64,000 nt of DNA from Sipunculus nudus (taxonomy: Eukaryota > Annelida > Sipuncula > Golfingiida > Sipunculidae). Location of the stretch: contig CM049311.1 of assembly GCA_026874595.1 (NCBI GenBank), positions 68,206,453 to 68,270,452 of the forward strand, in the 5' to 3' direction. Made by a program: the position numbers and the translations under genes. The notes under the pieces are model-generated. The model was not told the origin of the DNA, searched no databases, and saw only the letters and a list, made by a program, of their open reading frames with translations. This document shows positions 34,238 through 48,288 of this stretch, piece by piece. Each line of letters starts with the position of its first letter. Position 1 is the stretch's first letter.

Positions 34238-37200
34238 TGTTTGGGTGTTTTTGCCCCTTTTGCATGCATATTCCCTAAGAACAACTTTAGATTCATGAGG
34301 AGACTGTATCTAACCTTGTGAGATGTACAAGATTGAAGTTCTTCCTTATTTTAAGTCAGCTGAACTATAGGAAAATCACAAGAGACCTGAATGTGAATAT
34401 AAAAATTTTATTTTCAAAATTACTTTGAGCATAGCTACAGAGGAACTATTTAAATGCCACTATATTGTGTACATCTAAAGAATCATTCGGCATGCTACTA
34501 GATCAAGTCTTATTTAATACTGTGGATAAATCAAACACAGTTTCATTGATATTCAATTTCCCTCCTGATAACTCTTGATAATATATAAATTCATGTGATA
34601 CTTTTTGGTCGGTAAACATGCATGTTCATTATTTGCATTTTCACAAACTAAATCACACTGCTGTGGATTTTTCCACATTTTGACTATAAATATTAAAGAG
34701 CACCATGCTGGCCATGTCACATAAAGCTGTTGGCATACCAGGACCATCCTCTTCATAATTATGTCTTGCTCCTCCACTAAATTTTAACAATAGCAGCTAC
34801 TGGCTTCAGCTTCCAAACTATGGCAACAGGTGAGGTCAGCAGATCAATTAAGCAAATGGCTAACAGATTGTACTTCCTCACACAAGTCTTTAGTGTACAT
34901 TCACATCAAATTGATTAAAGATACCCATTGGCCTCTGAGACTTAATATTTTCCAAACATATAATCTTGGCTTTTGCACTATTCAAAAGCAGATTACCCCC
35001 AATGTAAGCTGATATACTTGTGATAAATAAAATACAGGATACCTTAAATTTATCAGTGATTATCCAACATGTTTTCTTGTCTTTAAGATAAATGTATAAA
35101 AGTATCTGTTAATTTTTAATCATTTTCATTTAATATACTAAACACATGCATGATTACCTATAGACAGGTGCACTATCCAACACACTTTCAGTCTTGGTGC
35201 AAATTCTGAATGGAATTTAAATTAATTGGGATTGAATTGATGGCAAAATGTATTTAAAGGATTGGAACTAAATGCACAGGCTTCCATGAATTAAGTTGTT
35301 GATCAAATGTGCTGGCTCTGACAGTTTCCCCCAAGTACTGTTCAATACTTAAATGACAGTTGTCATGTATTTAATGTGATGTTGAATTATTTCTAGGTAC
35401 CAATTTGCAAGCATAAAAATTATGCATAATCTCTTACTGACTTGTCTCCAGGCACTTGCATATGAAATATCCTTCCATCTAAGATTTAGAAAAAAAATTC
35501 TGAATTGATTGTAACTAGTTAACTAGTTTTATTTATTTTGCTTTTTAAACTAAGAACTGAATTGTATAAAATTTTTTAAATTCGATTTTGCTTAACATGA
35601 CGAATATGATTTGACTTTGATCTGAAGTTTCAAAAATATTACTTAATTAGAATTTAATTGGCAATGAAAAATCTGAATTGACCCTTGATCTGTATGCATG
35701 AATTATGTGCCAGGTCATACGAGGAAGACCAAATTGGAATAAGGAAGAAATGCATTTATGTTTGTGTGCATGTTTGATTACTTTGTATATATGTGTATTT
35801 CAAGATGCATCTCATTATGTATGAAGTTTCAATAGAATCATGCTCTATCACCATATACTAATACAACATGTTATGAATGTGGATTATTGAACCCACCTGT
35901 GTTAATTCAAATTTTAACAAGTAAGCTCTATCTCACTACAGTTTCTAACAATTTCAGTTAATGTGTTTATATTGGTAGAATGTGACAGAAAACTACATAT
36001 GGTAGTAAAAACAAGGACAGCATGACAACTATAAAATTGTTAATATTGGGTGGAATCTCCATAGTATGGATTCTGTTCGGTGGACAATTATGGCAGGTCC
36101 ACTTTGGGGTACCCATCATTTTCATAAATGTTTTGTACAACTCAGTTTGAATGAAATATCTTATCAAATATTTGATCATAATACATTTTGACTTTCTGGA
36201 CATCTCTACAGCATCCTCAGTACCATGTTTGGCAATACCTAGTGGGGATTTCCTCTGAAATCCCCTCTGTGGAGAGCTGGCTTTATAAAGTCAAAGGCAC
36301 TGGACTGTGTCTTTTAACTGAAGGTGTATCTAACAATATTTGCTACCAATATCCAATCAATCTCTGTAGCCAGGTCTTCTTCATACTAAAGTCAAGTGTA
36401 ATGAATAAGTAAATCATTGCATTAACTTTATTTGCTATGTATGACATTGGTTTCTTTTTACAGAAAATCATTCACAAACTGGTAATTATCATCTCCGCCA
36501 AGGGGCCTTATTAACTTTGTTGCCACTAGATGGCCCTCAGTATTAGTATGCTGTAATGTTCAGTGACTTTCCTACACATTTCTGACAATGCCATATAGGG
36601 TAATGGGCTGCCTTGGCAGAGGTCTTTGCTCTCTGAGTGCACATTTCTAATGTTTCATCACTTTGTGAAAAAATTTAAAAAGATGGACCCCTCTTGGTTA
36701 AATAGATCTCAAAATCTATACCCTGCTTGGTGCTATTAGTTGATGAAAATGAAGAAAACTTATGATAATGAATGATGTATTTAATGAAGCTTCCTGGATT
36801 CTTAATAATCAACTTCAGTGCTTGATCCCTTTACACTGCATTACATTACCACTTTATTTACTCTCTTTACCTACACTGCAGATCCTCCAAACAAGTTTCA
36901 ATGAAAGTGCACAGTTCACAGGATATGTGACCTAAATATTTACTGCTATAGCCCGTTTCACCACCTGGTGTCCACCTGTTTTCTGAAGATGATTTACTTA
37001 AGTGTTTATATTTTTCAATAATTTCCAAGCAAACAACATATGGAAGTTACAACCTAATATGGCAATTAAGAATAAATCCCCCGTTTATGTTTCACAGCAT
37101 TTTAGTCTCTTCACCATGATCTGGCAGATATGAAGTGTCCCTCCCTAAGTAGCCATCTTTGTTTTAGCTGGTTATATTTTTAGAGTGTTTACATAAGATC

Positions 37201-37616
37201 ACCCAATCAGAAGCTGTCAGTTGAGGCTGTTTTTGCATGTGACCAATGACCTTGACCGCCATAAGTGGGGCTGATATGTTGTAAAATGTAGACTGATTTC
37301 TCATATTTTCAAATAATTCTGTGTCTTAAATAAAGTGTTAGGAAGGTATTTATTTACCTTGTTGAAAATAAGGTCCTTTAATCCTCTACACTACAATTGT
37401 TTCCCTTGAAATGTAACTATTAAAAATGTTCATAGCAAAAAACAGGTGTACACAAGGGGATGATATGGACTATAACTTTATCTGCTCTGTTTATTTCCTG
37501 AGGAAATATTTTATGTAAAATCTGTCATTTGTAGTGAACATTCTTTATGTATTTAAATGTAAACAGCACATCTCTATGGAAACGCGAAGAATCAGAATTC
37601 AGCTGGTTAACTGTCA
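34238..37616. other. intergenic, including the MIX23 3' flank
   Basis: No supported gene. At 34800-34550 the minus strand has a short coding-like stretch (GPGMPTALCDMASMVLFNIY in one frame), too short and without splice support to call. Nearer the gene, AATAAA on the minus strand at 37505-37500 and 37354-37349 are candidate polyadenylation signals, 112 and 263 bases past the MIX23 stop. Confidence 0.5.
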
Positions 37617-37673
37617 TCATAATTCTAGTCGGCCAGGTGGCTTGTATGCATGGCGGCAACGCTCATAAAATAC
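37617..37673 (-). CDS. MIX23: MIX23 exon 5 (residues 134-151 and stop)
   Basis: Acceptor TATATTTTAG, then [18 protein letters not shown] and TGA at 37619-37617. The FxERC and KPP residues match the family C terminus. Confidence 0.92.
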   Translation of the reverse strand, partial: VFYERCRHAYKPPGRLEL

Positions 37674-40600
37674 CTAAAATATATAAAAATACTTATTAGC
37701 AATGGTGATAAATCAATACACTGATCTATGCTAGAGAGCTCATAAGAATACTGGTGGTTCTCACTAGAACCCATATTACTATGCGATTATCAATAATTTT
37801 GATAAAAATCAATATCAGTGACAATAAGAGGGACTAGAACTGATACAACAAGGCCTACAGGCCTAATGCGAACCTGAAAAATGAGATTACACCAGGTATA
37901 ATGCTTCAATGCTGGTCCATTACTTTTCAAGAACATGTGTAACATGTATATGAACAATGCAAGTACTAAACACTTAGAACATGAAACAATCAAACAAACA
38001 TTACTGCTGCAATTCTGGCATGGGTGCACACAACACAAAAACTAGAATATGGGTAGTCAACAAGCGACTATGTGTATCCACCAAAATCAGAGTGGGAAAG
38101 GTGAAGTGAAGCATGGATTGAGTGGCAAGGGGAAATAGAGTGAGGTGTGTTGCATAATAGCTGGATGTCTGCAGCTGAAATGTGTATGTAGGTTGCGCCC
38201 CCTACCACAAAATCCAGAAAGCTGTCAAAGATGTATAAACACGCAAAATTTTAGGCAGATAAGTCAAACCACTACTGAGATATGAGTGATTTTAGCCCAC
38301 TGCAGACAAACAGATGGACCCTGTGCAAAAATGGTGGCAGGCGGCATCAGCAATTTTGTGTATGATTGAGAGATATGCGAGATCTATACACATGCAAAAT
38401 TTCAGGGGGATATGTCATACCAGTCATCATATATAAGCCTAAATGTCTGCAGCATATACATAAGAATAGGTGGTGCAACCTGCCACAAAATCCAGAAAAA
38501 AAGCTATCCAAAATGTATAAACATGCAAAATTTTAGGCAGATAAGTCATACCACTACTGAGATATGAGTGATTTTTAGCCCACGGCAGACAAACAGACAG
38601 ACGCTGTGCAAAAATGGTGGCAGGTGGCACCACCAATTTTGTGTATGATTAAGAGCTATGTGAGATCTATACACATGCAAAATTCTGGGGGATATGTCAA
38701 ACCAGTCCCGAGATATAAGCCTGAATGTCTGCAGCATATACATAAGAATAGGTGGTGCAACCTGCCACAAAATCCAAAGCTATCCAAGATGTATAAACAT
38801 GCAAAATTTTAGGCAGATAAGTCAAACCACTACTGAGATATGAGTGATTTTAGCCCACTGCAGACAAACAGATGGACACTGTGCAAAAATGGTGGCAGGC
38901 GGCACCAGCAATTTTGTGTATGATTGAGGGATATGCCAGATCTATACACATGCAAAATTTCAGGGGGATATGTCATACCAGTCATTATATATAAGCCTAA
39001 ATGTCTGCAGCATATACATAAATGTAGGTGGCACCACCTGCCACAAAATCCAGAAAGAAAGCTATCCAAAATGTATAAACATGCAAAATTTTAGGCAGAT
39101 AAGTCATACCACTACTGAGAAAGAAGTGATTTTTAGCCCACGGCAGACAAACAGACAGACGCTGTGCAAAAATGGTGGCAGGTGGCACCACCAATTTTGT
39201 GTATGATTAAGAGCTATGTGAGATCTATACACATGCAAAATTCTGGGGGATATGTCAAACCAGTCCCGAGATATAAGCCTGAATGTCTGCAGCATATACA
39301 TAAAAATAGGGGGTGCAACCTGCCACAAAATCCAAAGCTATCCAAGATGTATAAACATGCAAAATTTTAGGCAGATAAGTCAAACCACTACTGAGATATG
39401 AGTGATTTTGCACATGGCAGACAAACAGATGGACGCTGTGCAAAAATGGTGGCAGGTGGCACCACCAATTTTGTGTATAAGTAATAGCTATGTGAGATCT
39501 GTACACATGTAAAATTTCAGGGGGATATGTCAAACCAGTCGAGATATAAGCCTTAATGTCTGCAGCATATACATAAATGTAGGTGGCACCACCTGCCACA
39601 AAATCCAGAAAGAAAGCTATCCAAGATGTATAAACCTGCAAAATTTTAGGCAGATATGTCAAACCACTGCCGAGATATGAGTGATTTTATCCCACGGCAA
39701 ACAAAGACTGATGCTGTGCAAAAAGGATTGCAGGTGGTGCACCAGTTTTGTGTATGATAAAGAGCTATGGGAGATCTATACACATACAAAAATTTGGCCC
39801 AACTGGTCAAATGGTTCCTGAGATATGAGCTTGGATGTCTGCAGCATAAATTTAAATGTAGGTGGCACCACCTGTCATAAAACAAGAAAGCTGTCAAGGA
39901 TGTATAAACGTGCAAATTATAGGTGGATAAGTCAAACCACTGCCGAGATATGAGTGATTTTATCTCAAGGCAGATGAACAGATGGATGCTGTGCAAAAAT
40001 GGTTGCAAGTGGCGCCACCAGTTTTGTTTATGATAAAGAGCTATGGGAGATCTATACACATACAAAAATTTGGCCCAACTGGTCAAACAGTTCCCGAGAT
40101 ATGAGCTTGGATGTCTGCAGCTTAAATGTGAATGTAGGTGGCGCCACCTGTCATTAAATCAAGAAAGCTGTCCAGGACGTATTCACATGCAAAATTTTAG
40201 GCAGATAAGTCAGACCAATGCAGAGATATGAGTGTTTTTATCCCAAGGCAGATGAACAGACGGATGCTGTGCAAAAGTGATGGCAGGTGGCACGATCAAT
40301 TTTTGAATGATTAAGAGATATGTGAGATCTATACACAGGCAAAATTTCAGGGGGATATGTCAAACCAGGCTGAGATATAAGCCTGAATGTCTGCTGCATA
40401 TACATAAATGTAGGTGGCGCCACCTGCCAAAAAACCCAGAAAGCTTTCCAAGATGTATAAACATGCAAAATTTTAGGCAGATAAGTCTAGCCACTACTGA
40501 GATATGTGTGATTTTAGCCCACGGCATGTATACACATGCAAAATTTCAGGTGGATAAGTCCAACCAATTCAGAGATATGAGAGTTTTTATCCCAAGGCAG

Positions 40601-43600
40601 ATGAACAGATGGACACTGGGCAAAAATAGTTGCAGGTGGCGCCACCATTTTTAGTGTATGTTATAAAGCTTTCCAAGGGCTACATTTGTGCAAAATCTTT
40701 AGCCTTATCGGTCAAACAGTTCCCAAGATATGTGGGTTTATGTGTGGATACAGACGCACAAATGGACGCTGGGCAAAGAGGAAAGGTCAGAGGTCAACCA
40801 AAAATGAGGGCGCAGCAGTTCACATTTGAACGATCATAATTTAGAATTTTAAAAAATTCTGCCCAGTGGTTATGGAGGAGTTCTCCGGAAAACTATGCGG
40901 CCCAGGCGGCAGCGTCGGCGTCTGACTGAAAACATAGTATCCTCAAAACTCTGTTATGGGGGATACAATGATTGTAGCTGGCACCACCAGTCTTATATAC
41001 AACGAAGAGATATATACATATGCCCAATGTCAGACTGATATGTCAAACCCCTCCTGTGAAATAAGCAAGGACATACACTGTGCAAAGATCATTGTAGGTG
41101 GCGCCACCAGTCTTGTACACTATAAAGCTACACGTATGTATAAACATGCCCAATTATAGGCTGATGTATCAAATTCCTCTGTAGAAATAAGCAGGCCCAT
41201 ACACTGCAAAGGTCAATGTAGGTGGCACCACCTGTCTTGTAAATGAGAATACCATCAAAGATGCATAGACAGGTCAAAATATCAGTCCAATACATCAAAC
41301 TTCCCCAGAGTTTGATGCACTGGGCTGACAAGGCTTAGGTGAGTAAGGCAAATGCCCCGAGTGACCTGTGACAAATTGCTGCCTCAAGCTACTGCACTGA
41401 GTGAACTCTTGACCTGCACCTGGCTAGACTGAGTGAACTTTTGACCTATACCTGGCTGCACTTAGTGAACTCGACCTGTTGCATAATCTGACACAGTTGG
41501 CAGTCTGCCAAAGCTATAAATAGATTCAGACTGAACTTTGGTGCCAAATATGATGCAATGAGCAGTCTGTCAAAGCTATAAATAGAATGCAGCTACTGCA
41601 CTGAGTGAACTCTTGACCTATACCTAGCTGCACTTCTTCCAATCCAGACACTGTGTCAAAACTATTTATAGAGCTAACATCATCTTGGCTAATGGCCAAC
41701 ATCAATGCACCACTGGCAATCTGCCAATGGTAAACCAAGTGCTGCCATCTGTACACAGAAGTGGTCCCTACTTGAAATAACTTTGAAATTTATTTTCCCA
41801 ATACAAAATGCTTTTCAGCTGACTTATTATAAAAAAGAAATCAGGAATATATGTAAAATTATTACAGATGCATACTGAATGCAAAATTAAAATACAGATA
41901 TATCTCACTGATGGCAAATTCTTGAATTAAGCTGAGTAGGGATACCAATAATTTATAATCCACGTACAGTTGTCTTTATATAGCCACAGAGAGCTGAATT
42001 TCCATGACTGTAACATTTCCTGGTATGATGAATAACTTAAATCATAAATCTGAATTTTTAAAAGCTTTTAAAAAAGTTTTCTTGTCAATATTAACCAAAG
42101 ATAACCTGAAATCTAAATGTCTTGTGGCATGATGTAATAGATGCTGATAAACTGGTGCCAGGCTAGATGTAACAGCATCACACAGCTAATATATATGGTA
42201 AAATGACTCAATTCAATCTCCATAATTCAGCCAAAAATCATTCATGTGGAACCATTAATGACAATTATTATAAGAATTATTGTAGGGATTATTCTTGTAA
42301 AATATTTAACAAACTGGCTTCAGTGGCATCAGTCGAAAAACGTTTCACAGGTTTATAATTCATATAGGAAGATACAGCAAACTGGCTAAGTTCAGCTTCC
42401 CGTAACTCAGCCAAAAAGCACTGAACCAAAACCATTTGAACAAACTTGAATTAAAAACATCTGAGGATGATTAATGTGTGAGATTAAGGAATTTGGCCCA
42501 GTGGTTTTTGTTGAGAAGATCTTTGTAGCCACTGAGCTAAAATGTGCTGTTATGGCATATGACTAAATTAAGCTTCCCATAACTTAGCCAAAAGTCACTG
42601 AAAAGAGAACATTTGAACAAACTTCAGAAAGCACTACCCTAGAATCATTTCTGTGCGATATTAAACAATTTGGCCATATGGTTTCAGAGAAGAAGTTTTT
42701 TGTAGCCCTCAGTGTGATACAGGCACTGATGACCCTGTACAAAAAAGGCTGATGCAGATGGCGCCACCAATACCTCAATTTCAGATATGACCTATGTGAC
42801 CAGCATTGGCATAAAATGTGGTGATGATAGCTTTAGCCGTTTCTGAGATTTAAATTTTAATATGCTTTTTTGCACATTAACAAAGTTCAACCTTCTGTAA
42901 CTCGGCCAAAAATCTCCGAAAACTGGAACCATTCAAACAAACTTGAGAAAGATTGTTCCAGGGATCATTTCTGTGAAATATTGGACAATTTGGCTGGACA
43001 GTTTCGGAGAAGATTTTTAAAGCTTTTTTGGCTTTTTCCCTATTAAATCTAAGAAAATTCAGTAAGAAATAAAATAAAAAAATCCTATATATTTTTTTGG
43101 GATGACTGATTATTTGCAAAAAATTTGGTGATGCTAGCTCCTGCCATTTTTGAGATAGCTATGGTTAAGGTACAGACAACGCACGACGCACGACGCATGA
43201 CGGACGACACTGCACCATCGCATAAGCTCACAGGTTTGCTAAAAATAATATATTCATATTAATGGCTCATACAGCAAACCAAATAACTAACAAGATTTCA
43301 CATTAACCTTAATCTGTAGAGCACAGTTGTATTTAGGGGTCTGAAAATTTGGCTTGCAACATATTGCTGGAGAATTTATTATCGCTGGCACCACCTCCAG
43401 CCACTCATGACATCTGAGAACTTTTAATTAAGTTTCCATTGGGTAATTCAGTACTACCACTCTTATGGGGATAAAGCCCACATTTATTATAAATCTGAAA
43501 AAAAAAATCAAGTAAATGTCATTATTATGAAACTTAAAGGAGCAAATCTATCATTCTTTCATCAATGTATACAGCTTATAAATATTTATAAAATCACAAC

Positions 43601-46600
43601 CCTGAAGCTGATGATTTGAGCAAAAATAAAGTATAAACACCTAAAAATTTATGGAAAAAAAAGAAAATGTAGTCTTTTCTGAACAAAAAAGTGAAAAGTA
43701 TGGAATGGAGGCACAGATAATTTAAGAAACCGAGATAATTTTTATCATGCACCAAAAATACCAGACCAGAACAACCAGCAAGTACAAATACATATAAATC
43801 CTTCTCACATGTGTATTTACCTTAATACTCCTATCTTGAATGACTTCTTCTATATTCAGTTCATTTTGCATTAACCTCAGCTGTAAAGAAAATTAAGAGC
43901 ACTATATTACAATACAACATTGAGTTTTCAGGGGTGTATGCAGGATTTGAGAAGGGGAGAGGGTTACCCCCTCACATAGTGGGAAAACATTTCAAAAGTT
44001 TTTCCTGTAATGGCACAATATTAGTTTTTAAAAAGCATCATGATAAAACAAATCTTGCTATATTTATAGTATTAAGGCTCTATTAAGCACTTGTTGTATA
44101 CTAGGTTTGGGCACAGTAGCGCTGCCACTGCAGAGATTTCATTCAGGCAAGGTTACTTGAGAAAGATTTCACGGATCCTTTCAAATTTTATATGTACATA
44201 GATATTGATGAGAGGACGAAGCCCTATTTAAAATGGGGTCATGAGCTCTACCAGGAGAGTGACCTTGACCTTGAATTTGTCCAATTTTACTAAAAATTAC
44301 ACAAAACATGAGATATCTCAAGAAATGTATATCTCAATGGAATAGTCTGAAAATCATGTTGCATGAAGACCTTGGATAGCCTTGTGTGGGAGACTGGTGG
44401 CACCACCTATAACCCTTTTCTTGTTTTTCTGCTGTTTTATACACCAATCACTGCCACTTGACAATAGTGTCAGCAGTATAATTCAAACACTAATGGAGAG
44501 ATTTCTTACATATTGTGCAGATGAATAGATGTATGGGTCCTAAGAAAATGCCTTTTAAAATTAGGGTCATGAACTTTATAATCAGAGCAACCTTGACCTT
44601 GAATAAGGCCATATTTGGTAACAATTCCATAAAATTAAACAATGGGTTGATGGATTTTGCTGAAAAACCAGATAATTAAATATTGTGGATGGGGAATTCT
44701 AAGATTAAAAATCCGATGACCTTGAATTGACTTTCAAGTCATAAACCTCATAACTTCTGAAGTCCTGCAAATTTTTTTTCTCAAATTTGGTAAACCACTT
44801 GTTTCAACCAAGTTCTCGGGAGGATCGTGAAGACTTGTGGCCTTGACCTTAATCTTCAAGGTCTTCAAGGTCAAATCTAAGAAAATATAGGATTTCTTGT
44901 GATCCCTATAACTTGTGAAGAACAGCATTTGTTTCAACCAAGCTCTTTGATGAGTGGAAGACTGTTCACCTTGACCTTGATGTTCAAGGTTAAATCTACC
45001 GAAATGTACCATTTTTTTGTGATCCCCATAACTTGTGAAGTACTGCATATATTTCCCTGAATACTGATACAGCATTTGTTTGAACCATGATCTTTGACAA
45101 GGTTGCAGACTGGCGACCTTGGACTTGATCTTCTTGAATTGCCAAATGTCTGGGATACTATTGCCAGAAATTTCTAGTTCTTTTATTTCTCAGATTCTTT
45201 TTGGTAAAAAAGGAGTACCATATATGTATACATGTGCAAAATTTCTGGTGGGTAAGTCAAACCACTGCTGAGATATGAGTGATTTTTACCATAGGCAGAT
45301 GAACAAATTGACACCATGCCTAAATGGTTGTAATCTGGGCAACCAAATTTGTATAAGGTATGTAAGATCTATACTCATGCACAATTTCAGGCCAATACAT
45401 CAAACCAGTCCTGTGATAATAGCATGGCTGTCTGCAGCGTAAATTAGGTGTAGGTGGCGCCACATGCCACTAAATTGAGAAAGCTATCCAAGTTGTATAC
45501 ACATGCAAAATTTTAGGCAGATATGATTGCCAAGATAGGATTGATTTTATCCCACAGCAGACAAACAGATGGACGCTGTGGAAAAACAGTTGCAGGTGGC
45601 ACCACCATCTATGCATAGGATAAAGATCTATGTGAGATTTATATACATGCATAATTTCAGGTCGATACATCTTACCAGTCCTGAGATATTGGCATGGATG
45701 TCTGCAGCATAAAGTGAATGTAGGTGGCGCCACCTGCCATAAAATTGAGAAAGCTATCCAAGATGTATCAATATGCAAAATTTTAGGCAGATAAGTAAAA
45801 CCACTGCAGAGATATGAGTGATTCAACCCATGGCAGACAAACAGATGGACGCTGTGCAAACATGGTTGCAGGTGACAGCACCAGTTTTGCTTATGACAAA
45901 GAGCTATGTGAGAATTATACACATGCCAATATTTCAGGGAGTATGTTAAACCATCTTGCAATATGAGCATAGATGTCTGCAGCCTAAATGTGGGTGATGC
46001 CATCAGTTTTCAGTATGGAACCATCAGTTTTCAGTATGATTGGTCAAATGAGTCCAAAGATATGTGGGTTAATGTGTAAAAACAGAAGCACAGTTGGACA
46101 CACTGCAGAGAGGAAAGGTCGGAGGTCAACACAAAATGTTAAGGCACCAGTTCACATGTGACCTGATAATGGGGTCAAATTTCCGAAAAATTGGTTAAGT
46201 GGTCTCAAAGGAGTTATCCAGAAATGAAAGCAGCAGCAGCAGAGGTTGCGGCAGCGGCGGAACCCAGACAAAATCATAGTATCCACAAAACTTTGGCAGA
46301 TCGAAAAAATCCCTCAATTATTATAAGTGTTTATCAGCAAACTAACTTAAATTGATAAAATGTCTTATATGCATAAGTGTCCACAATCTGGAAGATTCCT
46401 GTATGCTTTCTGATGATTATTTCATTTGTATAACACATATATCATCATAAATCCATGTCTATTATACAATAAAATTTGCCCACAAAAAGTGCATATTCAT
46501 TCATATATATTTTAATAAAATGTATCACCATATATGCATGCTTATTTTTTAATGTTTGTCCACAGGAGATGCCAATCATATATTTAATATACATTTACAA

Positions 46601-48201
46601 TTTATTACTGATTTGCTTCTGTCATTACACTGATACCAATATGTAACTTACTTTTGTTTGTTCTTTCCTAAGCTTTTGAAGAAATGGTATGTCATCCATT
46701 TTGTTTAGACGTTCCTCTTTCAATTTATTCACAACTTGTGTAGCTTCTGCAATGCACTTCTTAATAGCTTGTTCCCTTTGTCTGTGTGCTGCATCCATCT
46801 GAAAGATTTAAGTTATTATATTTTATATGTGAACAGGAAAGGCATAATACTGTACTTCCTCTTATAAACTCTACTTCCATTTAAATGGCACCTTGACTTA
46901 GCCAAAACGAAAAGAAAATCCAATCATTCAGAAACCCAATTAAAATCAGGGCAACAGGTCTACCTTTAACATAACTTACGTCCTGTACCCTAGCTTTCAC
47001 CCAGTATGCATTTCCTCAATTGTTTCTTCTAGGTAGTACCTATGGCACATATGCCCCTGTGTGTTGCAACTACCTCACAATATTCTAGAATAACAACCAA
47101 ATATTCCTTGAAACATACTATTCTAAATGAGTTGCAGCTTCAGGGTTAATTTGATGTTAGGTTTTGATGACATTTTTAAAATAAACTGCCTGAAAACAAT
47201 CTAAAACATTAAATGTTAGATAAATCTGCAATTAGAAGTGTTGTTGAATGATAAGCACATACATTCCTGTCACCTTCATGATGCCAAATAGACGATTATT
47301 CAACTGAACGTTTAGCACGTAAGAATGAGAGAGTCCCGATGAAAAATGTGGCCAGCTTCTTCTAAAAGGCCAAGAGTTCATCCATATATATATATCCATC
47401 TAAATGTAAACATTTATCCGTGTAACAAAAAATCATTAATCATTAAAAAGTTTCAATTTATGCATTCTTGTTTATATATTAACAAAGATTGTTTCATGTT
47501 TGAAAATGTTGTCATTGTAAAATCAGAGAAGTCTGCAGCCTTGAGGCTCACAAAATGTGCCAGGTTAATGAATGGACTGAAAGACAGCTTACAAAAGGTA
47601 ACAGCATTAAACTGAACAAAATAAAAAATTACAACCTCTTCATGAAGCTTCTTGCAAGTTTCTGTAGTGTTGACAGAGCTGGCAAATGAGGCAGTTGGTA
47701 TGGTAGTGTTTAATGCATGTACAATTCTATCATCTATGGTCCTCAATCCCTTCATCACCTCCTACAATAAAGTACATTACACTGAACAATGAGTTAGCTT
47801 ATACAAAAATGAATTACATGCCCCAAAAATTGTGTAATTGTAGCTTAACCTAGCCGTTAAGACTAGTCATTCATCCAACTCATTTGCCCTGCTATAGTTT
47901 ATGCACGCCAGGGCATGGGCAGAATCAGAGGCATCAATATAGGGGGGATGGGGGGTGGTATATATTGGTAATCCCCCCCACTTTTTGGCAAGGGGGGATG
48001 GTCAATGTTATCATACCCCCCCCCCACTTTTCAAAGAATTATATATATAAATATATATGTATGTATATATATATTATAAATGAGATATAGATTTGAACAG
48101 AATATAGACAGGCTCCATTTACTGCGAAATATAATATTGAAATATATTTGAAATGTGATTAAGTATATATATATATTTGAAATGTGTCATACAGGCACCA
48201 A

Positions 48202-48288
<87 letters not shown>

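Noticed and set aside
36188-36412. 74-codon plus-strand frame near the MIX23 3' end
   Set aside because: No family recognised, no splice partner found.
38439-40839. Series of 60-146 codon frames on both strands
   Set aside because: They recur at the satellite period (558 bases), occur on both strands, and have no domain.
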